This document shows positions 11,147 to 21,319 of a stretch of 28,364 nucleotides of DNA, in pieces. Numbering within the stretch: position 1 is the stretch's first letter; every line of letters begins with the position of its first letter. Source of the DNA: Plantago elongata (taxonomy: Eukaryota > Streptophyta > Magnoliopsida > Lamiales > Plantaginaceae); the NCBI GenBank assembly GCA_036897095.1, contig JAYMSP010001841.1, positions 1-28,364 of the forward strand, written 5' to 3'. The position numbers and the translations under genes were made by a program. The notes under the pieces were generated by a model. It did not search any database and was not told the DNA's origin. It worked only from the letters and a program-made list of their open reading frames with translations.

Positions 11147-13716
11147 TCACAGCTCTCTTCCTTCCGTCAAATCCTGATGCATATTTACCATGGGCAATTT
11201 GATCCTCTTAGTCTTAGGTGTATTTTTGGTCTTTGGTCTCATATTCGCAGCAGTAATAAGTTTATAGTCAGAACGAGGCATTTCACTCGATTTTCCAAAC
11301 CATTCCTCATAGAAGTGCCACACTTCAGACCTGTATGAAACAGCAAAACAGGTTCAATTTCATACCCAGAACCGAAACACAGAAAGATGCAATTTTCTTT
11401 AACCTTAATCACATACCAGTAAGCCAGGAACTGGAACGGAGCATATTTTCCATAAATTACTTCAACATCATCTCGGACTGTCTTAATAGTGGAGTTCTTA
11501 GCATGAACCTGTATCGCAATACAGGAACCTCAATGATTTTTTTTAAGATGTTAATAAGCAGGTAGAGAGCATAAAAACTATGGATAAAAGCAGACCTGTT
11601 TCAAATGTCTGATAGTTTCTGAATCTGATGGAACTACGTGATAAAAGCCCATGCACATTAGTACATTAGCACAGGTAAAAGGTCCAAATCCATTTACTGC
11701 TCTCAGCTTCTCAGCCAAATTCTCATAATCAGGTAATCTTGGTGCAGCAGAAGCACTTTCGAATTCTCTCAGGTCAATTCTACCTTCAACTACTTCTTTA
11801 GCAAGATTTATTACCCGGCCTGCTCGGTATCCAAGATTGCAGCGCTTCGCTAAAAACTTCTCATCAAGGCTAGCTAATTCCTTGGGGCTTGGGAAACATC
11901 CAGTTCTAATGGAAGGAAAGACCGTTCCCTTTATAGGCTTGAGATCATTAACAACACTAGTAATCTCTTTATGCACATTGGACATTATGGGCAGTGATTC
12001 ATAGTTTTTAACCAAGCCCTCCTTCGCATCTAAAATATTATCTGTAGCCATTCCAGTATCTTCTGGTTGTATAGTCTCTGGAAGTTTGTTGGCCAAATTT
12101 TTCGAACATTTACTAGTTCTGGTCTTTCTCTTAGATTCCTTTCCTGAAGGTGTTTTCGGAATAATTTTTTCTGTTTCAGTTGTTTCACAGCTAGAAATTC
12201 CATTTTCACTTTTAGATAACACAGTGCAACTCGGTTGTTGCAATTCCAACTGAAGCTCGCAAAGTGCTTCGGCCATGCTCAAAGTCCTGGACCACCTGCA
12301 AAAGTCACGGAGCGAGCTACTCAATCTCGTGATACCTGTCTAGACCACTGTTTAGAGAAGCAGCCTAAAAACACAATGGCCCGTCTTTTGTTTTTGCTTC
12401 CAAAAACATTGAAGGTAACCTTGGATTCAGCATTTTTGAAAATCCAGATGTAAATCTTGTACCAACTACCAAGAGAGAAAAACGTAAACTCACTCACTGG
12501 CAATTGCAGAAGAGCATACACTTGATCATGTCCTCAAACAAGGTAGGTGAACGGAAAACTCGTCCAAACCCCCTTTCTTTTGCTTCATTATGCACTTCAT
12601 GAAACTCCTTCACCATCGCATTTTCTCCCACGGATAATCTGAGCATTCTCCTTACTTGGCACTAATAACAGGAAAAATTATCAGTTCACATGCCCACAAG
12701 TCACAAAAGAACCATAGATGCAGCCATGCAGGTACAAGAAAATGCAAATTGACACGGCATGAAACACAGTCATCACCAATCTCGTAACCACACAGATAAT
12801 GGTCAGGTCAAGGAACTTAGCAAGGACATGCAAAGCAGCTGCCTGCTCAATATACTATATAATACAACGTTTACATAATGTGAAACAAAAAAGAATGAAA
12901 CCCAACTTTATGCAATACTAACAACATTCGTGATCCAGAATTCCAGATAAAGATTCAAACGTTTCCTTCTCTAGCTACAGGATGCAACACAAATGGTAGT
13001 GGACTAGTGGTGGTATGTGGTATTTCCTCCATATAGCACCACCAAAGTTTTAGTGTTGACAGGTAACAGAATTCACATAATATAGCAGTAGCAAGAAACA
13101 CAAATTCAACCTAATCTCGAAAATTCAATAACCTCAAACAATCAAGATCATGCTAAGAGGTCATACAACTTACAACCTGTTCATTCACTAACCAAAAAGT
13201 TAGCTAAATGTAAATCCATCCAGTTACAATTGGGGTTAAACAAGCTAACTGAGCATAGCCTTAATTAATCTTTTGAGCTGAAGTTGAACTAAAAAGAACA
13301 CATTCTTCACATACTGGTTTACAATCTAACATACCAACTATCAAAAAGCTCAAGCCTTTACACTATAAATAAATCACACATGAAAAAAAGGGTAAAAAGT
13401 AGTGGTGCTGAATTACTAGCAAGGCAAGGCTCTGGTGAGGTGAAAGCGAGTCAATGCCGAAAACGGTGAGGCATAGAGTGGATGGAGAGTGAGCAGGGTG
13501 AGAAATTTGAACCAAGTAAGAGGTCTCTTGATCATTGTCGAGTCGAAGGGGCCTTTGAAAGGTCTTGGATTGTGGGTCCCAGTGATTGGGAGCAGTCATG
13601 AATAAACCATGGCTGCAGATTGCTCTCTCTAGATTGAAAGTTCTTGCGGCGTCGCCGAGCGGTAGCTCCACCACTACGCCGCCGTGCACGGTGGCTGTAA
13701 TTTCTTCTCCGTTCAT
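11147..13716 (-). CDS. HhH-GPD superfamily DNA glycosylase, likely monofunctional
   Basis: The product belongs to the helix-hairpin-helix DNA glycosylases of base excision repair (OGG1/AlkA-like fold), probably nuclear. Exons, in gene order, are 13716-13417, 12661-12498, 12295-11596, 11508-11417 and 11330-11147. They total 1440 nt, or 479 residues plus stop. An N-terminal domain (1-155) carries the ICSHGLFMTAPNHWDP block and recalls the OGG1/AlkA N-terminal domain. A polar, probably disordered insert at about 175-270 includes a basic KRKTR cluster that could be a nuclear signal. The hairpin lies at about 352-371, with core GFGPFTCAN. The catalytic aspartate is best placed at Asp379, in VPSDSET, matching VPVD of OGG1. 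Phe361 stands where bifunctional OGG1 has its lyase lysine, so I infer glycosylase activity without strand cleavage. The substrate is unknown. Start ATG 13716 follows a pyrimidine-purine mixed 5' flank with no upstream in-frame ATG seen. Confidence 0.9.
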
Positions 13717-15100
13717 TTTTTAGTTCGAGTTGAATTGAAGTGGGCTTGGGCCTCTCATATTTCAGTCCAAGGAATAGGATGGTGAAAACAGCAACTCGTA
13801 GAGCCGGTATATGGGTGAGAAGTTAGTTTTTCCCCTTCATTACACCAATCACCATCAATTATAATTCACTAAGTTTCAAAATTTCCTAAATTTATGACGA
13901 GTTATCAACTGTAACTTTACACAATTCACTACTTTAAGGCTCAAAATTTATTTTATTTTAACATTTTTTTCAAACTACATTATTCATTTTATTTTCTTTT
14001 TTCACTTCCTTTTAAACTTTATTCTTAAAATTATAATAAATATCGTTAATTAATTATAAAAAAATCACATTATTTTATTTAAAATACAATATTACTAAAA
14101 AACAATACTTGAAATTAAAACGTACATGTAATTCAAAATTATAATAATTAAAATTACAATAATTACAATACTACGTTTATATCTTAATTATTATATTCGA
14201 GAAACTCACACGCTTTAAATGATATATATTTTAAATTTTATAAGTAATGTAGTTTAAATATATTTCTACATATATTATTATGATATTAAATTTTTTAATA
14301 GTAATGGAAATTGGAAAAAAGATTTAAGTTACATGAATTAAAAATTACAATAAAAAAATGAAAGATAATGAAAAACATGAAAGTGGATACGAAACAGAAG
14401 CAAAGAAAAAAATGTGAAGAAAACCAAAAAGTAATAACTTACAAAACAAAACAAAAAAGAAAAGAAAAGAAAAGTGAAAAAGAAAAATTTTAAAAAAGTT
14501 TATAGGCTGGATTGATTCAAACTATCTCCCTTATTGATTCCGAGCCCTAAATAGTGAAAAAGGTTTATTATGAAAAAAATATATATATAAGCTCAAGTCT
14601 TAAATATTATCTCAACTCACGTGATTTTATTTTTCTGTGTGGACGGTGAAGGTACATTTCTTCGATTTTATTTTTCCGTCTTATCTCCCTTATTGATTCC
14701 GTGATCTTCGTCACTGCTTGAGTGATTGCTTGTTGAGATGGTTGGTTGATTAAATTTTTGCCGATAAGATCTGTAAACCACCTAAGGTGTGATGTATAGT
14801 GGAATGAGGTGCCATGTATAGTGGAGTGATGAGATAAAACATGTACTCCATCCTAGAAACTTTTAGTATAATTTTCCATTGAATAAAAAATTAGGATAAT
14901 TATTATGAAAACAACTAAAGAAGAGGAGTTAGATAATCAGTATGTAACGAAGTGTACAAGGATTGTAGATTGTGTGAGTGATGTTTGGAATGGTGTTTTG
15001 AAGTTAGACTCGTGCCTACGTGAATCGGAAATGTGGATTGCTTTTGTTACTTGTCATATCTTATATTTTAAAGATATCTCATTGTACTATTAAATAATAA
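13717..15100. other. AT-rich intergenic DNA with short direct repeats
   Basis: There is no supportable gene here. The stretch 13830-14340 is highly AT-rich. A purine-rich block of A and G runs covers about 14340-14500. The 20-base sequence TATCTCCCTTATTGATTCCG occurs twice, at 14523-14542 and 14682-14701, in the same orientation. A shorter repeat, ATGTATAGTGGA, occurs near 14792 and again near 14814. An ATG-started frame at 14905-15093 codes for 62 residues unlike any family I know and is probably chance. Confidence 0.5.
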
Positions 15101-15154
15101 TATTATTATTTGTAATTTTCACTGAATATTTATGATTTATTTTTAAAATTTTAT

Positions 15155-16200
15155 TATAGTTTTAAAATACATTGCTATAGTTTTAAAGATCATTCTTATA
15201 GATTTAAGAATCATTTGTGTTGTATGTATCTGTTTTGTTATAGTTTTAAAATGTATCGTTAATTTTATGATGCACTATTATGGTTTTAAGCTTCAATGTC
15301 ACAATATTTACGTAATTAGTTTTTTTTCTTTTGATAAAATATTCATAATTTGATTATTTTCAAATGATTTGTTACAGTTTTAATATATATTATTATAATT
15401 TTACATGTCACTTCTATGGTTTTAAGCATAAATGTTATTGATTTTAGTTTGTGTTGTATATTACTGATTTGTTATAGTCTTAATAAGCATTGATATGGTT
15501 TTAACTATCAATGTTATTGCTTTTAACTTGTTTTGGATGTTTTTTTTGTGTTTAAAATACCAATGTGATAGTTTTAATGAGATTTATGAGATTTTTAACT
15601 TAGTTGATGTATATTTAAGTAAGTGTTGGTGATGATATCAACTTGAATGATATGTCTATCAAAGGTGTAATTGCATTATTGAAGCAACAAGCACAAACAA
15701 CAAAAGACAGTAATCCGAAGTTTACCAGTTAAGTCTAATCGAAAAAAGACGATTTTAACAACTGAGTTTGTAACTAGGAGTTGTGCTTTAACTTAATTAC
15801 GTTTGTACAAATGTCCATCTAGAAAAACACTGAGTGAATTTATTGTAATTTTTTTTTCCAATGAGAATAAATGCTTTAAAACCTAGATAACTTAACCTTT
15901 CAATTAGATTATTTTAAGTTTTTTATTGTTGTTTTAATAACATTTTTGAAACTTTTAAACTGTTTAATAGTGGTTTAATTGTATTAGAATGTCACTTAAA
16001 ATTGTCACAATCCATCTTAATAATTATGAGGTAGCTCCTTAAAACCATCACATATATCTTGATAATTCACAATATTGATTTAAATTTTAATTGAAACATA
16101 CAATATAAAACATTAAAACTATCACATTATCTATTAAAACATTAATAAAATATATAAAAATTGTAACTAAAACTTTTATGGCTAACAATTTAAAACCATA
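15155..16200. repeat. Diverged TTTTAA-type repeat family with inverted copies
   Basis: From 15155 to about 15600 the motif TATAGTTTTAA or TATGGTTTTAA recurs at least eight times. Clear copies lie near 15155, 15175, 15238 and 15567, and spacing is about 20-70 bases. Several copies are followed by a CAATGTTATTG-like segment. From about 16038 to 16200 the reverse-complement forms appear (TTAAAACCATCACA, TTAAAACTATCACA, TTAAAACCATAA). The block as a whole therefore has a loose inverted organisation around a centre near 15900. No coding potential is seen. It may be a decayed foldback-type transposon or an old satellite-like array. Units are too diverged to align by eye with certainty. Confidence 0.45.
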
Positions 16201-16530
16201 AAATAATTTATTAAAAGTATAATATAAAATGTTGTGCTTCAACAGTTTTTTAAGAAACTCGATTGGTCAGACCATTAAAATTCAAAACCGTAAAAAACCA
16301 AAATAAACTTGATTTCTTATTCTTTTAGAAAAATTTTATTTTTTAAATACTTTGGCATGGAAGATATATACATGCTAAGAACTTATTAGATTCTTTAATA
16401 ATATGTCCACCAGTGGAAAGAGAAGAATTGTCATATTGTAATTGACCTATAAGATTAGCGCAATCTCCTTCAATTTGGACGTGCTGGAAGTCTTATTCGT
16501 ACCCCAAAAGATCAGCAAGAACTCTATTGA

Positions 16531-16660
16531 GCGTTTGTTTCTACTTTCAAATTGGATTTCACCCAATTATTTCATTTCACTCTCATTTTCCTCCATTCCA
16601 ATATAGTTATTTCTATTCAAAACTCAATTCAAATTTATATTTAAATTTAGAAGCAAACAC
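16531..16660. mobile_element. Small MITE-like element (about 130 bp)
   Basis: The left end reads GCGTTTGTTTCTACTTT. The reverse complement of the right end reads GTGTTTGCTTCTAAATT. They match at most of 17 positions. Similarity continues loosely inward (AAATTGGATTTCA against AAATTTGAATTGA). Length, AT-richness and lack of ORF fit a non-autonomous DNA transposon. The ends recall PIF/Harbinger or hAT MITEs, but I cannot see a clean target-site duplication, so the superfamily is open. Confidence 0.45.
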
Positions 16661-17071
16661 TTTAATTTTCAAATATATATATAATTATAAAACTCACCCC
16701 TTCATTTAAATATTCACACTCGTAATTTGAACAATTACAAAACCATTCACTATGATATGATTTAAAAAGTTATTTTCGTACATACATAACAAAGTAAGAA
16801 AACGATGCAAAAGAACCCGATCCTGAATATCTCGACCTTACTTGGTGATGAATAGATTCCTTCGTAGACAACCTGAAATTGGACTGTTGATCGATTCTCG
16901 TTTATGGAAAAATGAACATGGATTGGGCAAAGAAAACAAAATTAAAGTGAAAAAGTTGTTGTCTGATTGTGAAGCCCAACGGTCATGAGCTACAATCATT
17001 TCATAATACCAACTACCTCAGCTCACCTCTCTCTTCTTGTCGACACCAAGTCACCAACACTGATCTGATTG

Positions 17072-17104
17072 ATGTCTGTCAAGCTATGGAGAGAAGAAGG
17101 ATAG
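17072..17104 (+). CDS. Upstream ORF overlapping the main start codon
   Basis: This ten-codon ORF encodes MSVKLWREEG and ends in TAG at 17102-17104. It starts 14 bases before the main ATG at 17086 and ends inside the main coding region, in a different frame. A ribosome that translates it would pass the main start, so it could damp translation of the downstream protein, with escape by leaky scanning. Whether it lies in the transcript depends on the transcription start, which is unknown. Its short length makes chance occurrence quite possible. Confidence 0.35.
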   Translation: MSVKLWREEG

Positions 17105-18522
17105 ATTCGAGATCTAACAGACTACTGTTGAACACAAATACTTTTCCGTCTCAATCTAATAAAATGCCCTCTAAATCCAATTTCCACCCTCCTCCCAAAT
17201 CCAACCTCCCATTTGATGCAAACCCAAAATCTAAACGCCTTTCTCGTTCTCAATTCAAGAATGCAAGCCCTAGGTTACAGAAGACGAAGAAAGAGTTTCC
17301 TCGAAAGCTGCCAATCTCTAACTCAGCGGGTAAGCCACTACAGGAATTGAATTTAGTACCTCCAAATGCTAATTCTAGTTTCATTTCCCCTCTTGGGAAA
17401 TTGGATCTTTTAGCTACTGTTGTTGTTGTTGATGATGATATTGGAGACTTTGCTGTTGATAAAGTGCATACGCCTCCAGTTGAGGCTTCGGTTTCTCCTG
17501 ACATTCAGTGCGTTTCGCACGCTAAGATTCTGGCTTCAGAGTCAGGAGCAACACCTGTTTGTTACGGTGCTGGTCACCTTCTGTCTGGGGTTACTGATAG
17601 GCGGAAATGTAGGCGTAGAGGGAGTCTTAAAGGTGGCTGCTCTATGCCTGACATGTCACTAGATTATACGAAAATTGATGATGATCCTTCGGTTCCGTTG
17701 CTTGCTACTGCGTCAGTGAGATGGCATCTATCGCCGCAGGGTCAGAGGAACGAAGATGATCAGGCGAGTAGTCGTCATTTAGGTAACGAGCTGTTGTTAT
17801 CCGATTTAGGTGGCATAGATAATGTAGCTAGTAAAGTTGAAGATAGGAGAAGTAATGAATCTTTAAAGATCAAAGTTATGGAGGGGGAGTTTTCAGCTAC
17901 TTCTCACAATAGTTTTAGATTATCTACTGGTTCATTGAGTAGTGGTAACATGATTCAAACACCAAACTCGGATTTGAGGTCTGATTGGTTTTTGGGAAGG
18001 GTGGAGATGGATAAAACAGATTTCGTTGAGTCTGAAATTAATTTGCTAACGTCGACGTGGAGTGCACCTGGTTTTGGAGATATGGATTTGTCTTTAGATT
18101 CCGGTGACCTTATTAAGGTTCAAAAGAACGAGGATTGTGTTTCTTGGGTTTCTGATGGTACGTTAGGGAATTTGGGACTATCTCAGATGAGGATATCATG
18201 GCGGGATGGGTTGGAGAGTACGGCTTTTGAAATGGAAAAACTCGATCGCTGCTGGTCCTTATCGGATGAAGAAGAGATAAACCTGAAATGTGATGCCATT
18301 GTTGAAAATCAACTGGAGACAGAGGATGATGACCTCTTACCTGAGATTCTTGATTATGAACCCATCGTTTCTGATAAACAGAAAGGAAAAGCGTCTCCTC
18401 ATTTGACTAATACATGTGCAGAGTCCATATTCACCAATGGAAGCAGCTTATTCGCTTCTCAGGATTCAGATTGGACTGGTTGCTTGTCCAACAACAGCTT
18501 AAAGTTTAGTACTCACAACTAA
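17086..18522 (+). CDS. Uncharacterised acidic plant protein, single exon, 478 aa
   Basis: I do not recognise this protein. The frame is open back to a stop at 16948-16950, but the first ATG in it is at 17086 (CTATGGAG context), so I start there. The first third is basic and rich in Ser, Pro, Asn and Lys (residues 1-90), typical of disorder. A short Val/Asp stretch (VVVVDDD) lies near residue 112. A basic RRKCRRRG cluster at 172-179 could be a nuclear signal. The block VPLLATASVRWHLSP at 203-217 looks like a conserved motif. The rest is acidic with many Trp-centred short motifs (SDWFLG, STWSAPGFGD, VSWVSDG, ISWRDG). Near the C-terminus is SQDSDWTGC. There are no membrane segments and no recognised catalytic site. 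A nuclear or cytoskeletal adaptor role is conceivable but would be a guess. Confidence 0.8.
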   Translation: MERRRIDSRSNRLLLNTNTFPSQSNKMPSKSNFHPPPKSNLPFDANPKSKRLSRSQFKNASPRLQKTKKEFPRKLPISNSAGKPLQELNLVPPNANSSFISPLGKLDLLATVVVVDDDIGDFAVDKVHTPPVEASVSPDIQCVSHAKILASESGATPVCYGAGHLLSGVTDRRKCRRRGSLKGGCSMPDMSLDYTKIDDDPSVPLLATASVRWHLSPQGQRNEDDQASSRHLGNELLLSDLGGIDNVASKVEDRRSNESLKIKVMEGEFSATSHNSFRLSTGSLSSGNMIQTPNSDLRSDWFLGRVEMDKTDFVESEINLLTSTWSAPGFGDMDLSLDSGDLIKVQKNEDCVSWVSDGTLGNLGLSQMRISWRDGLESTAFEMEKLDRCWSLSDEEEINLKCDAIVENQLETEDDDLLPEILDYEPIVSDKQKGKASPHLTNTCAESIFTNGSSLFASQDSDWTGCLSNNSLKFSTHN

Positions 18523-19959
18523 CTGTGAGTTTCTGAATTTTTTTTCTTCTGGATTGTATGCAGATTCATATGAAATTTACTTGTTACAAGTTACAAACAT
18601 TTGAGCAAAATTTGATGACATATGATGCACCATTTGGTTTCACTTCACAGTTTATGCACTTAATTGGCATCTAAGTAATTCATTGACAACTTCTTATCTT
18701 CAGTCTGGTTGATAAACAAATGTTTTATTTTGTAGGTTATCACTGATCAGTGTATTAGTTACGTATTTCCTCGTGCTCAGCTGTAGTTTTTATCTTTCTC
18801 ATGCTGTGAGCTTCTGCTAATTGATGAATTGACATATGTGCTTGTCTTGTGTTCTAGCTACTGCAGACATCAAAATCAGACAATCAGATATGCTTCTAAT
18901 GAGTCTACAATTATGTTATGCTAACTTAATTCTAATGTAATGCGTCATGTGTGTGTGTCCTGACTCCTGACTAGTGTAAGTGTGTAACATACTGGACTAA
19001 ATTGTTAACTGAGAAACTGTATGCACTTATAACCAAAAAAGTAGACTGGTAATTTCATGCATGTATACTGATCAGGAACATTATGGAGTTACTCTAGATG
19101 GTGAATTTCTGGTACATGTCTTTTAAGTTCCACATGGATCTCATTTTTGACTTCTTTTTTAACATATAATCATCATCACTTACGGACTTTGATTTAATTT
19201 GAGTTTTCTGGAATCATGATGCTTGTTTTTATTTCTAGCTGTATTGTATGCCCAAATAAATAGTTTCTAACTTTCTATAATAAACACATCACAATGGTGC
19301 TGGTAAATTGAGTTCATCACTGTGATGCTTGCTGCCTTTATTTTACTGGTGAAGTCCTTGGTGAGGTCTCCGGCTATTGCCCATGTTTCCTTTCAAGGAC
19401 GAACGTGGAACCGACTACAGACCTATGCTTTCTAATTATTTTCACTGGCTTGCTAGTTTTTCCATTAAAAATCATGAGCAAATAATACAAGCTCATGAAC
19501 ACTTCTAACTCACTTGTAGAATCTTACAAATCCCGAATTGTATGTTATTTAGCTTACTAAAGTGCCATTGGATGTGAATGACATTGTATTCCTGTCAGTC
19601 CAAGTGTTTACTATTGGCATTCCTATTAGAGTATGTTCCATCTTATATTAGACTGCATTCAGTTCAGGGGTGGGATTTCAAGTTCAGGGAGGGTAAATTA
19701 TACATATGTATTCTCATCGAGGTTAGGGGCGGAATCTGAGTTAGCCGAAAATATTACATATAAAAGAAAAATTCAAAATTGAGGAGTGAATGTCCCATTA
19801 AGGCTGCATTGCGATAGTTCATAAACGTTCAACATTCATCAAATTCACATAACAGCATAATCAGAAATCCTATCAAGGACAGCTTCATAAAATGTAAGCT
19901 ATATCCTTTTGCTCTCGTAAGTACTATATTATTTGTTCGTTTGTTCAAATTTAAAGTGA
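18523..19959. other. Spacer between convergent genes
   Basis: This stretch separates the 3' ends of the plus-strand acidic-protein gene and the minus-strand START gene. It must hold both 3' UTRs. It is T-rich on the plus strand, especially from 18530 to 19250. I see no ORF above background, no RNA gene and no clear repeat. A TTTTGTAG/GTTATC site near 18735 looks like a splice acceptor and could mark an intron in the 3' UTR of the left gene, but this is weak. Confidence 0.45.
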
Positions 19960-21319
19960 TCATGTGTCATCAATGGAGGGACAAGCCAGCACTTGCTTCT
20001 TAAGATTTTCAATTATCATCACTAGTTTTGTGCTGAAACGGTTCACAAAGTACCTAGGCAGCCATCCTGCAGGATCCAGCTGAAAACACAGAAAACAAGG
20101 AAGAAGATATTAGTATCAACTTTAGCCAACTCTGCGAATTTGCAAAAAGAACATCGAAGTCATAATCCAACTCTACGAATTTGCAAAAAGAACATCGAAG
20201 TCATAATTTAACAAAACTAGCCGATAAGCTAAGCTGGCAGGCAATGAAACTAGTCCCTATTTGACAAATAAGCTCATCGAATCTGAAGTTAGCTAACCAG
20301 GGCCGGAACTAATCTCACCTGTACTATGTAAGTGACCATACAAGAATCATCCTCAAGCTTCTCAACAACCCATCCTGATTGCAGCAACAATCCTCTTATG
20401 GAGTTGTTCTTCTTTGGCTGTAATCCAGCTGCTATCTCCTTCGGAAGAGATGCTACTGCTACTACCTGCGCGTTTACTCGCGGTGAGAAAGATTTGAAAT
20501 TGTAAAGACGTCCAATTTAGCTATGTTTGGGAGGAATTATTAAATAGAAGATAAAATCACATACCAGAGTCCCATCATCCATGGTTTCACGCCGTTCATA
20601 AACTATAAACTCCCTGTTTCTGAATAAAGGCTTGGATTTTTCTCCAAACCTTAGCCTGATGATGCTGAGATTTTCTTCAAGATCTTTTATATACCTGGCT
20701 TCCACCAAATCGGCGTCCCATTGCTGCACAGATAAACTCACAATCAAGAACCATACGTGGGAAATGCGTTGTTTAATTACCCCATGTCTTGAAAGTTATG
20801 CACTAAAATCTTATTTGTTCAGAAAACTTTAGTCCAGGAAAAACTTGTCAAATAAGTATGAGAAATTGGGTGTTCTGGCGTAGAGTTTCTCCAAAACATG
20901 TGGAGATTTCATTACATACAACAGAAGATGAGATATGGGAGGGAAGTTTATCAAAGCAGCTTTTATGCTACAGTATAGCACCATACAAGTTTTGTTACTA
21001 ATGTTGTTTTTACCTTTGCAGCATCAATTGCATTGGCTACAGTAATAAACTGCTGTGGCGAGACCGATTTGAGAACCCATCGGCTCCTGAACGTATGCAG
21101 CGACCCTGACCTTCGTTTTGATATTTCTACTCCATTCTCCACTCCCACAATCTTCCAACTATCGTCACTCATACTTATACTCCCAGCCCTGTTCGAATCC
21201 GAAGCAGAAAGCAGTTCTTGGATGCAGTTTTCACTAGCATGGAGCACATATCTCCTCAATGAATCCTCACTAATAGACCTGTTATAACCAAGACAAGCAG
21301 ATGAAAGGAATTTAGCCAT
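19960..21319 (-). CDS. START-domain lipid-binding protein, minimal form
   Basis: The product is a small START-domain protein of the SRPBCC (polyketide cyclase/lipid transport) superfamily, expected to bind a lipid or sterol in a hydrophobic cavity. Exons, in gene order, are 21319-21014, 20723-20565, 20465-20319 and 20079-19960. They are 306, 159, 147 and 120 nt, each an exact number of codons. This gives 243 residues plus stop. START family features are visible: GVENGVEISKR (strand 1), SRWVLKSVSP, WDADLVEARYIKDL, REFIVYERR, and a C-terminal helix after LDPAGWLPRYFVNR. I chose ATG 21319 because the upstream in-frame extension has only TTG. It lacks an N-terminal membrane segment, a PH domain or a homeodomain, so it matches the START-only class of about 240 residues (Arabidopsis At5g49800 is the example I recall, from memory). 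Ligand unknown. Confidence 0.85.
20126..20207. repeat. 41-bp tandem duplication in the last START-gene intron
   Basis: Two adjacent 41-base units, 20126-20166 and 20167-20207, begin CCAACTCT(G/A)CGAATTTGCA. They differ at one position. The pair lies in intron 3 of the START-domain gene (20080-20318) and does not touch either splice site. Confidence 0.95.

Noticed and set aside
10965..11177. 70-codon plus-strand frame ending beside the glycosylase stop
   Set aside because: It starts with a non-ATG codon, is antisense to the last glycosylase exon, and has low-complexity lysine runs.
16969..17085. N-terminal extension of the acidic-protein gene from a GTG codon
   Set aside because: Plant nuclear genes rarely start at GTG, and the first in-frame ATG is at 17086. 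The extension is likely 5' UTR.
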